A stretch of DNA of 64,000 nt from Otis tarda (Eukaryota > Chordata > Aves > Otidiformes > Otididae), in contig CM048555.1 in NCBI GenBank assembly GCA_026413225.1, forward strand, positions 78,747,785 to 78,811,784, given 5' to 3'. A model generated the notes under the pieces. It worked only from the letters and a program-made list of their open reading frames with translations, did not search any database and was not told where the DNA came from. Positions 25,366 through 35,898 of the stretch are shown here, in pieces (the stretch's first letter is position 1; each line of letters begins with the position of its first letter). Both the position numbers and the translations under genes were made by a program.

Positions 25366-25505
25366 CTGTTCGAGCTCTCACATCAGCATTGCCTGAGATG
25401 GCCTTGAGGAACATGGTACCACAATCTCTCAGTGGTTGGACAAACCTGCATCCCCTTCGGTCCAGCACACCCACAAGCTGCATCAAGTCCCTAACAGGCC
25501 CATTT
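25366..25505 (-). CDS. Candidate internal exon, product unknown
   Basis: A 140-bp minus-strand segment with an acceptor ending in cctctttcag (intron side at 25506 and above) and a donor cag|gtcggg at 25366/25365. One frame is open for 46 codons and contains DLMQLVGVLDRRGCRFVQPL and later MFLKAISGNADVRART. The other two frames have stops. The segment is clearly GC-richer than its flanks. I do not recognise the protein, and no compatible neighbouring exon was found. It may be a real exon, part of an undescribed repeat, or a chance pseudo-exon. Confidence 0.25.
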
Positions 25506-25930
25506 CTGAAAGAGGTTTAGACAAACTATAATATGAACCTGACGACAGCCTGTGGACACTGGGATAAGAAGCTGGACTATGAATTCAACTCTCTGGTGAG
25601 GTTTATTACATTGAAGATCCTCACTCTAGGGGGATGTTAGATAAAATATCCAATTCTTAAAACACTTAAAAATCTAATGCTTGGTTCTCCAATAATAACT
25701 GTGTGATTTGGGGAGGACTATTCTTAGGAAGGATGAAAACCAGGGGGATTCGCGTCTCTTTGCTCTAATAAGTAATAGAACAGTTTGATGTGAAAAGTAA
25801 TTTACTCCAATGAAAGTGCTTGAAAGCGCTTGAAAGCTGTTTTAAACAGCCATACATAAAATTCCTATATTCAAATAATCTTGCATTATTCATAAGAACA
25901 TGCTTTTTTTCCATTGAATAACTTTTACAG

Positions 25931-26202
25931 TGAAGGTAGTGGAGTTTCCTAAAACGCTCATTAAAAGAGAAAATTTTAAGGAACCTATACCAAAAGGGAG
26001 CCCAAGCCCCAGCAAACGATCTCCAAGTCATTCTGTACAACCAAAGATTCTTCCACAAATTTCTCTGTATTCACACAGCTCTTCTGTGCCTCCTACTAAA
26101 AGTCTTCTCAGAGCTCTGGACATGATCAAAGCCTCTGAGCTCATTGCTGCTGGGATGCTGGTTCACACAGGGTCACACTGCAAGCCCAAGAAAACCAAAT
26201 GA
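25931..26202 (+). CDS. Candidate terminal exon, product unknown
   Basis: An acceptor-like aacttttacag ends at 25930 and is followed by two bases and 89 open codons to a TGA at 26200-26202. The translation is Ser/Pro/Lys-rich in the middle (KGSPSPSKRSPSHS) with a less biased end (LLRALDMIKASELIAAGM). AATAAA motifs lie downstream at about 26376, 26486 and 26595. No family is recognised, and length and composition alone do not exclude chance. Confidence 0.15.
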
Positions 26203-26743
26203 TTTTAAATCAGGTCCCTGGTGCAGATCCTGGGGAGAATGCTCTGCATTCTCTCTCTCCATCATATTTCCCGCAAAATGACTGAAGATTTCTACTTATA
26301 GCAAAATAATAACTCTATAAGATATTTAGATTACTGTAGATATGACAAACTTACATAAATTATCCTTCTTTTTAGTAATAAAGCCATAACTTTTAAAAAT
26401 TTTTCAAGTTCTATTCCTTTGTAAGACAAACACTAATCTCATGTCTTGCAGGAAAAAAAATTTAAACAAAAAATCACTTTTACTCAATAAATCTATTTAC
26501 CCTCTTGTTATTTGTATTAACTGTATTAAACTGGCATTAGTAATACAAGTTTACATTTTCCAAGAGCAGAGAAACATTAAGCAGCTTTGGTTTCAATAAA
26601 CACACGTTTTCTCCCCTTGTACCACAAAATTTATATCTCATATTCCAACAGTTCCTCAAAAAAAATGCTCTTAAACTGAGCTCTAACCATGACTTTGCAA
26701 GCTTCTGCAAGTGGGGATCATCCTTTCACTGGAAGTATCCTAT

Positions 26744-27222
26744 TGTCATGGTTTAGCCCCACTCAGCAGCTAAAATACCCCACAGTTGCTCACTGCTCCC
26801 TCAATGCCCCTACGGTGGGACAGGGAGGAAAATTGGGAAAGAAAACAAGGCAAAACTCATGAGCTGAGATAAAAACAGTTTAACAGGACAGCAGAGGAAG
26901 AGAAAACAGAGGCAGAAGACAAGAATAATAAAAATATATACTTACACACATAATTTACAGTATGGTTGCTGACAGTGGATCCCAACACCCAGCTGCCTCC
27001 TAAGTAGCAAAAACCTGCCCCTCAGCACCATCCCCACTTTATACCCTGAGCGCGGTGTCACACAGCATGGACCACCCCTTGGGCCAATTTGGGTAACCTG
27101 TCCCAGCTGTTGGCTAATTAGTAATCTATCTCAGCTGTGTCCTCCAGCCACAGGTGCCACCAGCTCCAGCACCTCTCCCAGCTCAGGTGAAAATTAACCC
27201 TATCTTAGCTGGAACCAGGAGA
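26744..27222 (-). mobile_element. Solo-type ERV LTR with probable target duplication
   Basis: The plus strand runs from tgtcatggtttagcccc to 'aattaaccctatcttagctgg' and 'aaccaggaga', the usual termini of a widespread avian LTR type. On the minus strand a TATA-like 'gggtataaag' (around 27040) lies upstream of an A/T-rich polyadenylation region near 26930-26945. The flanks cctat (26739-26743) and gctat (27223-27227) could be a 5-bp target-site duplication with one mismatch. No internal retroviral genes are attached. Confidence 0.88.
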
Positions 27223-27239
27223 GCTATTTACAATTCCTC

Positions 27240-28385
27240 TCTCATAGTTTGGCCCTGCTCGGGACCGAGATACGCAGTCTCTCTCTCACTGCTCCAGCCT
27301 CCAAGAGAATAGGGAGAGATAATATAAGAAAAAATGCTCGAGGTTTGAGATAAGGACAGGAAGAGATCCTTAAAGTTACCGTCACGGGCAAATCAGACTT
27401 GGGGAAAACTATTTGTTTATTATTAAAAACAAAGCAGGCTAATGAGACAGAGAACAAAATAACTTCCCCCCACCCCTGCCTCTTCCCAGGCTTAACATTA
27501 TCTCTACTACCTTCCCCTCACCCCGACGGCACAGGGGGGAAGATGGAATGGGGGTCATGGTCAGTTCATCACTTGTTGCTTTACAGCACTCCTTCCTCCT
27601 CAGGGGAAGAATTCCTTGCATTCCTCCTCTGCTCCATCATGGGGTCCCACCCACAGGCCACAGTCCTTCGTGAAACTGCTCCAGCTGGGTCACCTCTTCC
27701 AGGGGGTGCAGTCCCTCCAGAACAGCTGCCCCAGCATGGGGCCTCCATGGGCCACAGACTCCTTCAGGATCTGCCTGCCCCAGCGTGGGGTCCTCTATGG
27801 GCTGCAGGTGGATCTCTGCTCCTCCATGGACCTCCATGGGCTGCAGGGGCACAGCCTGCTCCGCCATGGTGGCCACCACAGGCTGCAGGGGAATCTTGGC
27901 CAGGAGCTGCATTACTGCTCCCCCTCCTTCTGAACTGACCTTGGCATCTGCAGCCATTCCTCTCACAAGAAAAGTTCTTTACAACAGGCAGGCAGATGCC
28001 TCTCAGAATCTCTTCATATCTCATTCACATCTCATCTCCTCTCCACTTCTTGCAGCTGGGCCGGGCTGAGTTGGGCCCAGACAGCCACCCGGCGGGAGGC
28101 CAGAGGGTGAGGCCTGCCAGGCCCATAAGGCTCGCACCTCCCCCTCTCTGCCCCCTGCTTCTGCTTCTTCACTTATTCCTTTTTTTTTATTTTCCCCTTT
28201 CTTAAATACGTTATTGCAGAGGCATTATCAGGGAACATTCTGCTACCAGTTGGCTTGGCCCTGGCCAGTGGTGGGACCACCCTAGGCCCCGTCAAGTCCA
28301 CTGGACAATGCGGAAACTTCTAGAAGCTTCTTACAGAAGCTGCCACCATAGCCCTCCCTCACTTAACAAAACTAACATATCCTCA
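27240..28385 (-). mobile_element. Long GC-rich ERV LTR (about 1.1 kb)
   Basis: This is a second LTR type. Read on the minus strand, U3 begins near 28385 and includes the block with 'agaagcttctagaag' (about 28315-28335). A promoter-like 'aacgtatttaagaaag' follows at about 28200. Then comes a long GC-rich part with imperfect repeats of 'ccatgggctgcagg'/'ctccagcgtgggg' type units (27640-27900). A polyadenylation signal 'taataaacaaatag' lies at about 27405-27425. It ends near 27240 with a 'ccaaactatgag' terminus. The overlapping open frames at 27399-28205 on both strands come from this low-stop GC-rich sequence and are not genes. The outer boundary is approximate. Confidence 0.85.
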
Positions 28386-28938
28386 TACCTGGAAACTACA
28401 ATTAACATTACCTCTGTAGTTCCCTGCAGCTTTTCTTCATTTGAAAGAGAACACTTTATTCTACCTTCAAACACAGCAATTTACATTTTTTCCTATGGAG
28501 AGTCAAAGCTTTAGAGCTTTTTGCATTTTTTTTTTGGTTTGGTTGGCTTTTTGAGAAGATATTTCCCTGCTAGTTCCAGTACAGTAGCAGTACTGCTAGT
28601 ATCATCTCCACAAGTCTTTCTCCTTCATTAAGCTTTAAATTATCTAGCTATTAATTATTTTAATTAAAAGGTTTTTGCTCTTGTTCCTACAGGTGCAACA
28701 CTATTTTCCTGCACAGAACAGAATCTTTTAGTTATCTGAGCCACACACAAAAGCAGCCCAAAGCCTGTATGATTTCACCGTGACATACTGGATGAAAACA
28801 GTCTCCCCTCGCCCTTGGAAAGTCTACAAGCTTTGATGCTATGGAGAAGGAGCTGCTCCATTTTCCAACTCCATAATTAACACATTAAACAGGATTGTTT
28901 TCTAACAAAGCCGTGTGGGAGCACAGTTGACATTTTCC

Positions 28939-29226
28939 TCAGCAATTAATATTAAGGGCCATCAATAACCTTTCTGAATATTCCCACCAGCTTCTAGATG
29001 TGCACACTGTCTTGTTGCTCGTATCCACATTTGTCAATCTGTTCATTAACTGCCTCTGAGAAATTCCTAAAAATCTTAAGAGAAATTTATCATCTAACTT
29101 TGTATTCATTAAATCTGTTCTTTCTTTAAACACATAAAAGAAAATTGTTGTATCCTGAGTAAACCCATTCAGAATAGGCCCCATTCTGATAGAAGCTACA
29201 TGTACCATTCCATAACTATTTACCAC
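28939..29226 (-). other. 95-codon open frame beside an LTR, possible ERV internal relic
   Basis: A minus-strand frame lies about 550 bp upstream, in element orientation, of the long LTR's U3 end, where the 3' part of a provirus would sit. It contains SRSWWEYSERLLMALNINC and several Asn-X-Thr sites, and the adjacent frame also has a short open piece. No retroviral motif is certain and no polypurine tract is visible before the LTR. It may be a degraded envelope-region remnant or chance. Confidence 0.12.
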
Positions 29227-30784
29227 TGTTCCACTAATCCAAAAAAAAAAGGAAAAATCTCTAATGATGGAAATAAATTTATGAATAAAAACTAAATTGT
29301 TTCATTCTGCTTGATCTCTTATTACCAAAACTTTTCCTAATGTTATTCTTTTGCTGATGGATGGTTAAAACAAAGCACAACGTATAGGTAGCCATCCATG
29401 ATGGTATCAAAAAACTTTTCTCTTCCCTCGCTGTGCGTTCACTGGATTTGCTGCAGTTCTGTTAGTCTGGAAATACTGAAATACAATGTGGCATAAGAAT
29501 CACATCACTATTATATTCTCAAAGGAATTAATTTAAGATAATAAAGTCTGTGTTTCCTATTCAGAACAGTCCTTTATTCAAAGGAAATAAGTAATGTAGA
29601 CAATCAGAGAAAACGTACAATTCCTAATGTAAAAGATTACACTCAAAACCATAACAGTGCAGATGACAAGCTTAATGAAAATAACTTTTTTTTTTTAAGT
29701 AGCAGTTTCTCTCAAAACCTACACACAATTTTAGAAAAATCTAATGGAAAGAGAGAGATCAGAGCTCCTACAGTCTGTCCTCTCTCTTTATTATATTGTT
29801 GGACTAGTTTTGATTTTTCCTTACTTTTCCTTAAAATTTGGAGTACTGAAGACATTTCAGAAATTTAGAAAAAAAAAAAAACCTTGTGCCTTTGTTTAAA
29901 ATTCATAGATAGAACAACCTCAGAGTAAGGCTGTCAGTCCAACATCAACTTCTCACAAACCAATGGGAAAAGTACGCACTTGAATCTGCTACCAAGTATT
30001 ACACTGGGGTTACAAAATTACTGTTGGTATAATAGATTTATAGATTTTTAATTAAGAGAATTTCAGATATAATTTAAAAAAATAAATTATTGCAACAGAC
30101 TCCAAGCTATACTAAAACTCAGTGAATGAAACCTGAAATTAAACAAGTTCTTAATAGAAATAAACAGCTTTTAAAAGATTTTTAACGAGGGAAAGTATTT
30201 ACAGGAAACAATATGAGGACCTGAGATGGATTTTCCACCACTGCTTATTTTAAATTCTGAACAACACTGCCTCAGAGGAAAGGATTACTTTAAATAGGAC
30301 TGACTTCATTAAAAGATATGTTGTGCAGGTGATTACACTAATCGCATCTCTTCCTTCCAGCATGCCATTCTGTCAATGTATGAAAACACACTGGTTAAAG
30401 TTTTACAGAGGGGATGCTTGCTTCCATCAAAATGTAAAATTATTACTGTATTGCACCTGGAGAATCTTGCTACTTAACCTCAAATGTACCACGAGCCATA
30501 AAAAAAAAAACTCGACAAAATAAAAGCAAAGGATGGGATCTAGCTTCATTTCAGCAAATTCTGTACAGCCATGTGAACACTTTGAAGGTCATTTTATGGT
30601 ACCCAACAAACGACCAGGTTTCCAAAGAAGCCGATTCACATGCTCCAGCTGTAACTAAATTCAGCTTTTATCAAACTGAATTCCAGAACCCTTGAACTCT
30701 AGCAGTGAATACTGTATACAATCTACAACACTACTTTCCATTAAGATAAGAAGCATATAGATTTAAGGGTTCCTGCTAATTACA

Positions 30785-30890
30785 AATTGCCAGTACGGGT
30801 CAGACAGACCAGTGACATCTAGAGATTTATGCTCCATGGCAGTGTAATCTATATGGCTGGAAAGCCACTGGCACTGACTGGTACAATCCC
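30785..30890 (-). mobile_element. Possible old CR1 3' tail
   Basis: The plus strand 'gccagtacgggtcagac', 'agaccagtgacatctag' resembles the reverse complement of the 3' end of an ancient amniote CR1, which typically reads '...ggtctgacccagtatggc'. The rest is too diverged for firm assignment. Confidence 0.35.
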
Positions 30891-32984
30891 CTATTTCTTT
30901 AAATCTGCTCATAAAACACAGAAAACTATTTGATGTGAAGACCGAACATGTTGGAATTTGTTTTAAGGAATGTTTCTCCAGCTTTAGCTAAAGGGATTAC
31001 TTAGAGAAGCGAGAGATGGAAAGATAACAACCTAGTGACAGCTGATATTTACAGTATACATACAGAGCAGTAGCATTAAAAGTTACTGTAATTGTAGCTA
31101 ATTTCCTAACCACATCACTGTTTTAAAGTTTCTTCCTTTATATCTTACCATGAAAAAAGCCAATTTCAAGACAGCAAATGTATTTTATTTGGCTCACATC
31201 CATGTCTTTAATAACTTCGGTATACATTGCCAGCCATCACAATGAAACACAAATGTTCCTGGGTTTTCCTATGGTCCTCAGAGTAGAATTGAAGAAAACA
31301 AAGATAAGTCAATAGCGGCAAGTGTCATCATCATTTCTCTTCATCACACAGGCATGGAAAGTATCCAATATCACCATCTGTCCCTGGTCGTGGTATGTTC
31401 ACTCTTTAAGCCTGAGTAGTTTTTTGGTTTTATAATGTATTCAAATATCTTATCAACAGATGATTCTCCTGGTCTTGCTGATCCAGAGCATCCTATCACT
31501 TCTTCTGCTGCCACATACAAAGAAAGCTCATCCCTCGTGGCTTTTTCGTTGTTGTTCAGCTGGTTTTACTACATGTTTACATCCCAGTCTTTAAATTCCC
31601 TATTTGTTTTCACATAATTTCACCGTGCCATACTATTTTTTAAAGAATAATTCTTATCACTGAAGCTCCAGCTTTCTAAGGCCATATATTTTGCTTTCTG
31701 TATAATACTCATGGCTATTTTTTTTTCCCCACCTCATCCAAGAAGGAAGTGTAGGAGGAGGGAAACAACCATCCCAAGGACAAACCAGAGTCTATTACTT
31801 CTATTATTTCCCTTTTCATACATTTCATGACTTATTCATTCCTTTTTATCTGAGCTGTAATTGTGTTGTCCTCTTAGCATTAATTTGGAGTCCAAGCCAA
31901 CAATACCTGTAACACCTGCAGAACATAAATGGCCCTTCAATAATATTGTGCTTTTCAAAGGCCCAAGCCTCATATTTTTAAAAACAATCATTTCCTCAGA
32001 TATGTGTTATTAACCAACACCTGAAATATGGGAAAAAAACTTGGAAAAAACCCATAATGGCAAGCCAAATTTGAAATTTTCTAGGTTTTCTTTTCAGTCA
32101 ATTGTCATATACACGGATATGTTATCTATGATACTAACTTCTACCATCACTTTTCTATAAATTTTTAGAAATTTTTTTTTTTTTTAGTTAGTTGCTGATA
32201 TCTTTGATATGAGCACAAGTGAACACAAGACAGTTCCAATAAAATTAGTGGCCAGTCTAGACTACACCTGCAATTGCTAACAGATTGAGAGAATTTCTCA
32301 GATTCATCATTGTGACCGTAATTGGGGCCTACATCAACCACTACTTTGAGCTGGACCTACTTGTAGCTTTTCTTTCAATTAAGCCAACCAAAAATATTAC
32401 AAGGGCTTTGAATCAGTAAGACTAGATTTTATTAGAACACAGCTTGGCCATTACAATAAAGAAAATTCAGAAAGACAGAATCAAAATGAAAGTAATTTAT
32501 GAACAATTCTATCTCCTTTCTACTGTGTCCTTCCAGGGTAGATCTTTTCCTTTGGTCTCTCTCTCAGGTCTAGCACTTTGTGGAAGCTCGTAGTATGTCT
32601 TTGATAGCCTGAAAAAGTCAATTTTCAACACTGTTATAATATATCTTCTTGCACATCTATTAATTACTTCTTAAGCAGGTATCAGGTTTCTGGCAATGCT
32701 ATGGGTTCCAGATTTGCTTCTGTGTCTCATGCTGCTTCACTCAAACAAATTATCAGTGGCCCAAGTTTTATTATTTTCTTTTACTTTCACATCCTTTCAG
32801 CCTCCTCTTATGTTTCTGAGAAACTTAGTTACTGACAATAAATTAACTGATCTCAGGACTGAATACAACAGCTACTGATGTGCAAAATGCCAACCCACAG
32901 AATCCAATCATTTAGCTGTTTCCTCTTTTTTCCTTCCTTCCAGCCAAACAAGAACCATGGAGCAGAATCGCTTTGAGGTTCTTC

Positions 32985-33432
32985 AAATGGCTATGAAAAA
33001 GATAGATGAAATTTAATTTTGATAAACGTAATGTGATAAAAAACAGGAAAAAGGACCAAGATCCTCATTACATACATAATGATGGACTCTAGAATGGGTT
33101 ATTAATATCCAGGAATGCAGTCTGTGCATTGTAATAGCTTTATGTAAATTCCAGCTTAACACAGTAGCAGCCAAAACTAAAGTGAGGAATTATTCTGAAA
33201 GGGAAAGTGAACAAAACAGAAAATACCATTATATATCCATATAATGAATACTACGTGGCCATCACTTTTCTACAAAGGATATTGCAGAACTGAGAAATAC
33301 ACAGTGGCAATAAGGACTATCAAGGACTTCAAGGAACAACTAAATAGATTAAAAATCTTCATTGTGCAGAGGAAAAAACTGAGAGGGAATACAATACAGC
33401 CAACAAAATCTGAAGTGTCATGCATAAAGTGA
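32985..33432 (+). mobile_element. Ancient CR1 LINE fragment, RT C-terminal region
   Basis: It aligns in order with an old amniote CR1 family. The matching pieces are 'gatgaaatttaattttgata' (33006), 'gaatgcagtctgtgcattg' (33112), 'cacagtagcagccaaaact' (33160), 'caaaacagaaaataccatta' (33213), 'aaaggatattgcagaactga' (33274) and 'gaggaaaaaactgagaggg' (33369). The last corresponds to the EKRRLRG motif of intact copies. There are many indels and in-frame stops, and the end matching the 'aaaatcatgaatggtgtgga' block lies at 33405-33430. It is dead and much older than the copies with a tail. Confidence 0.72.
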
Positions 33433-33545
33433 AACTATCTTTTGCTTTTGTCTTAAGAGTCAAATAAAAAACCTACATATTAAGTTACCAGTCAAGGTTT
33501 TGTAACTCTTTGTCATAGGGTACTGCAGATGCTAGAAGTTGACAA

Positions 33546-33610
33546 AGAATCATAGAATAGTTTGGGTTGAAAGGGACCTTTAAAGTCTTCTCCAGGCTGA
33601 ACAGCCCCAA
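33546..33610 (-). mobile_element. CR1 LINE with large internal deletion
   Basis: The plus strand reads 'aatcatagaatagtttggg', 'aaagggacctttaaagtc' (tail and 3' UTR), then jumps directly to 'ttctccaggctgaacagcc', a segment normally about 300 bp further into the element. Only 65 bp remain from the two ends of a longer insertion. Confidence 0.85.
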
Positions 33611-35745
33611 TCAGCTCATAAATTAACTCAATACATTTATGAAATGGAAAGGAAGGAAAAAAAAGCCACAAAACAGACAAAAACAACCAACAGATTGACC
33701 TGATGCCCCTGAGCTGCAAGCTGTCTGAGGTTTGGAGGGTAGTCCAGCAAAGTATCACTGAGCGCTTTCTCTACACTTCTGCTCTGAGGAATCAACCATT
33801 TCATCTCCCTGTTAAATGGAGCCTAAAACTGTTAACATTCTGGCTTACTGTCTACCCTGGTAAAAAGAGAAAGACGAATTACTTGGAGACAACCTCCAGG
33901 GAGATAAGGAAACCTCAAGGGAATAAAAGATTGGGCCAACTTTTTGGAGTGAGATAAATCTACTCCCTTTCCTATCCTCGCACGACAAAATAAAACAGGG
34001 TCCGCGGTGCCAAGCTATTACAGCAGGAATAGCTTTGCACTGACAAGGCAGATCAGGAATCGCGTAACCCAGCAGATAGTGAGGGTAAACACAGAGATGA
34101 CAGCTCCAATTTGCCTTTGAAGCATGAGTAGCTTCATTTTAGTAAAAGAGGCGCATACAGGAATCACTCAGCTTAGCACACAAGAACTCAGAAAAAATGA
34201 CTTCATATCATAGATCTCCAGTGGAAGTGAGGGATCAGTACTGAGAACGACAGGTAGAGAGAATAACTCAGGTGTTGAACTGGTAGTGACACGGTGGTAG
34301 GTTACACACAGTACTGTGGTTCTGCTTTCAATGGCTCTCACACCACCAGAAGTCAAGAGGGAGGTTGAGACAACATTCTATGGGCTGTTGGTGCCAAAAG
34401 AGATAGAAAGCGCATCAGAGACAACAGATATGTAGACCATGTAGATGTATACACAACGTATTTCTTAGTCAAGACAAGAATCCTTTTCTTTGTCTTGTCC
34501 ATAGAGGTAATGCACGTGCCCTTCTCTTCCCTGTGCTTTCCTTCAGCCACAAAATATAAAGACCCCTTGTTAGTCCATTTCAGAGTGATCAGCTCCTTAC
34601 TACCATTTCAATTTGACAGTAAGATGTCATATTCAATCAAATACTCACATTATTTTTGCACTCCTTCCCTTCTCTAGTCCCAGCTTTTAAAGGACCCTCA
34701 ATAGTTCACGCATTCTCAAAAGAAGCAATATAGGTTTAAATCCTCTATAATACTTTTAATCCATTATGATCGTGCACAATTATTTAATGGTAAGATAGTA
34801 GCTAACGAGAAAATTCAAAAGAAAGTGAACTCATTTCAAGAAATAGGATGCTACTTAAGAGCATTTAATTACTTCCTTAGATCACAGAAAGGAACTCAAA
34901 CATTCATACCAGCAATTAAATTTTTCAAAAGTAACAAGGGCAAACTCTTCTGAAACCAGACATTATTAAGAAAATACTTTCCTTTTGAAATATTTTTTTT
35001 CCATTTCTTTGTGTCATGGATAGAGAAATATCCCACTAGAATATTGAAAATAATATAATCTGACAAATCAAATAGATGCCTTAGCAATAATTACTCCACT
35101 TCATTTCTGGATGACTTGCAATTGTCTTTCATTTGTCACCTACTATAATGTGACTGTAAAAGGCACCAATTTTCTCCAAATACAAAATTATTACCAAATT
35201 AACCCTTCAATTTCTTTTTAATGAACTGTTTCAAAAGCAGAAGACATTTTTTTCTGTAATGTAATTCTAAAAAACTCCCAATATGTAAAATACACTATAA
35301 TCAAAAAGACATTAATAACTACTACTGTTTGATATTTTCCTGCGCAAAAAAAAAATAAACAAAAAAAAAATTCTTAAACTCTCAGTGGGGGGAAAATTAA
35401 TAACCCATGAGGTCATATTATGAAATCCTATCAAGTTACCCTCAATGTTCCTGTTTCTATTTTCTTTCATTCTGTTAAAGTGCTAACATGTTTAAATCCT
35501 ACTAAGAAAAAACAGCTTGTACAGTGTCCAGATAAGTTACCAACTCCGGCTTTGTTACAAAAAAGAACTGTAATATAAATGCCACAAAAAAATACAACAA
35601 AATAAATCCTTCCATACATTTCTTTTTATTTATCTCTCCCTTAAGTCATCTCTAGTGACAGCATCTACGACATTAAAACTTTCAAAGAGCAGTAGCATTA
35701 AAAATTTACTGGTTCTTAACCAATTTTGTTCTTTATATCATTTTG

Positions 35746-35898
35746 TTAGAACCAATCCTTCAGTTCATCATGAATTTGAAACATTGAACCTTCCATAGCT
35801 TTGAAATTCCATGTTGTAGAAGAGCTAGATATGAAATTTGGGAACATCACCATGCAGCTGGCATCGTAAGAAAACTTTTGAGCAAGGATTGGTAACCA
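35746..35898 (-). CDS. Candidate terminal exon, product unknown
   Basis: A strong-looking acceptor (ttttttctccccaaattacatcag on the minus strand, split here by the base limit: ttttttctcccc then aaattacatcag) precedes 50 open codons and a TAA at 35746-35748. The peptide contains WLPILAQKFSYDASCMVMF and ends FQIHDELKDWF. No family is recognised. A 50-codon open run is not rare by chance, so confidence is low. Confidence 0.18.
   Translation of the reverse strand, partial: WLPILAQKFSYDASCMVMFPNFISSSSTTWNFKAMEGSMFQIHDELKDWF

Larger units (their letters stand above)
23197..26743. other. Unique DNA of higher complexity, no confirmed gene
   Basis: The stretch at 23.6-25.6 kb is less AT-rich than its surroundings and holds several exon-like segments: 23631-23683 plus, 24160-24252 minus, 25366-25505 minus and 25931-26202 plus. 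They lie on both strands, so they cannot all be real. A small run of three gcttgaaa-like units is at 25808-25834. Confidence 0.45.
28386..32984. other. Unique AT-rich DNA, no gene recognised
   Basis: Apart from the frame at 28939-29226 and the weak CR1-like tail at 30785-30890, nothing is recognised. A/T runs occur at 28525-28536, 29685-29697 and 32168-32186. Confidence 0.45.

Noticed and set aside
27399..27938. 179-codon open frame on the plus strand, with overlapping frames on both strands
   Set aside because: It lies wholly inside the GC-rich ERV LTR, antisense to its transcription, where stops are rare in all frames.
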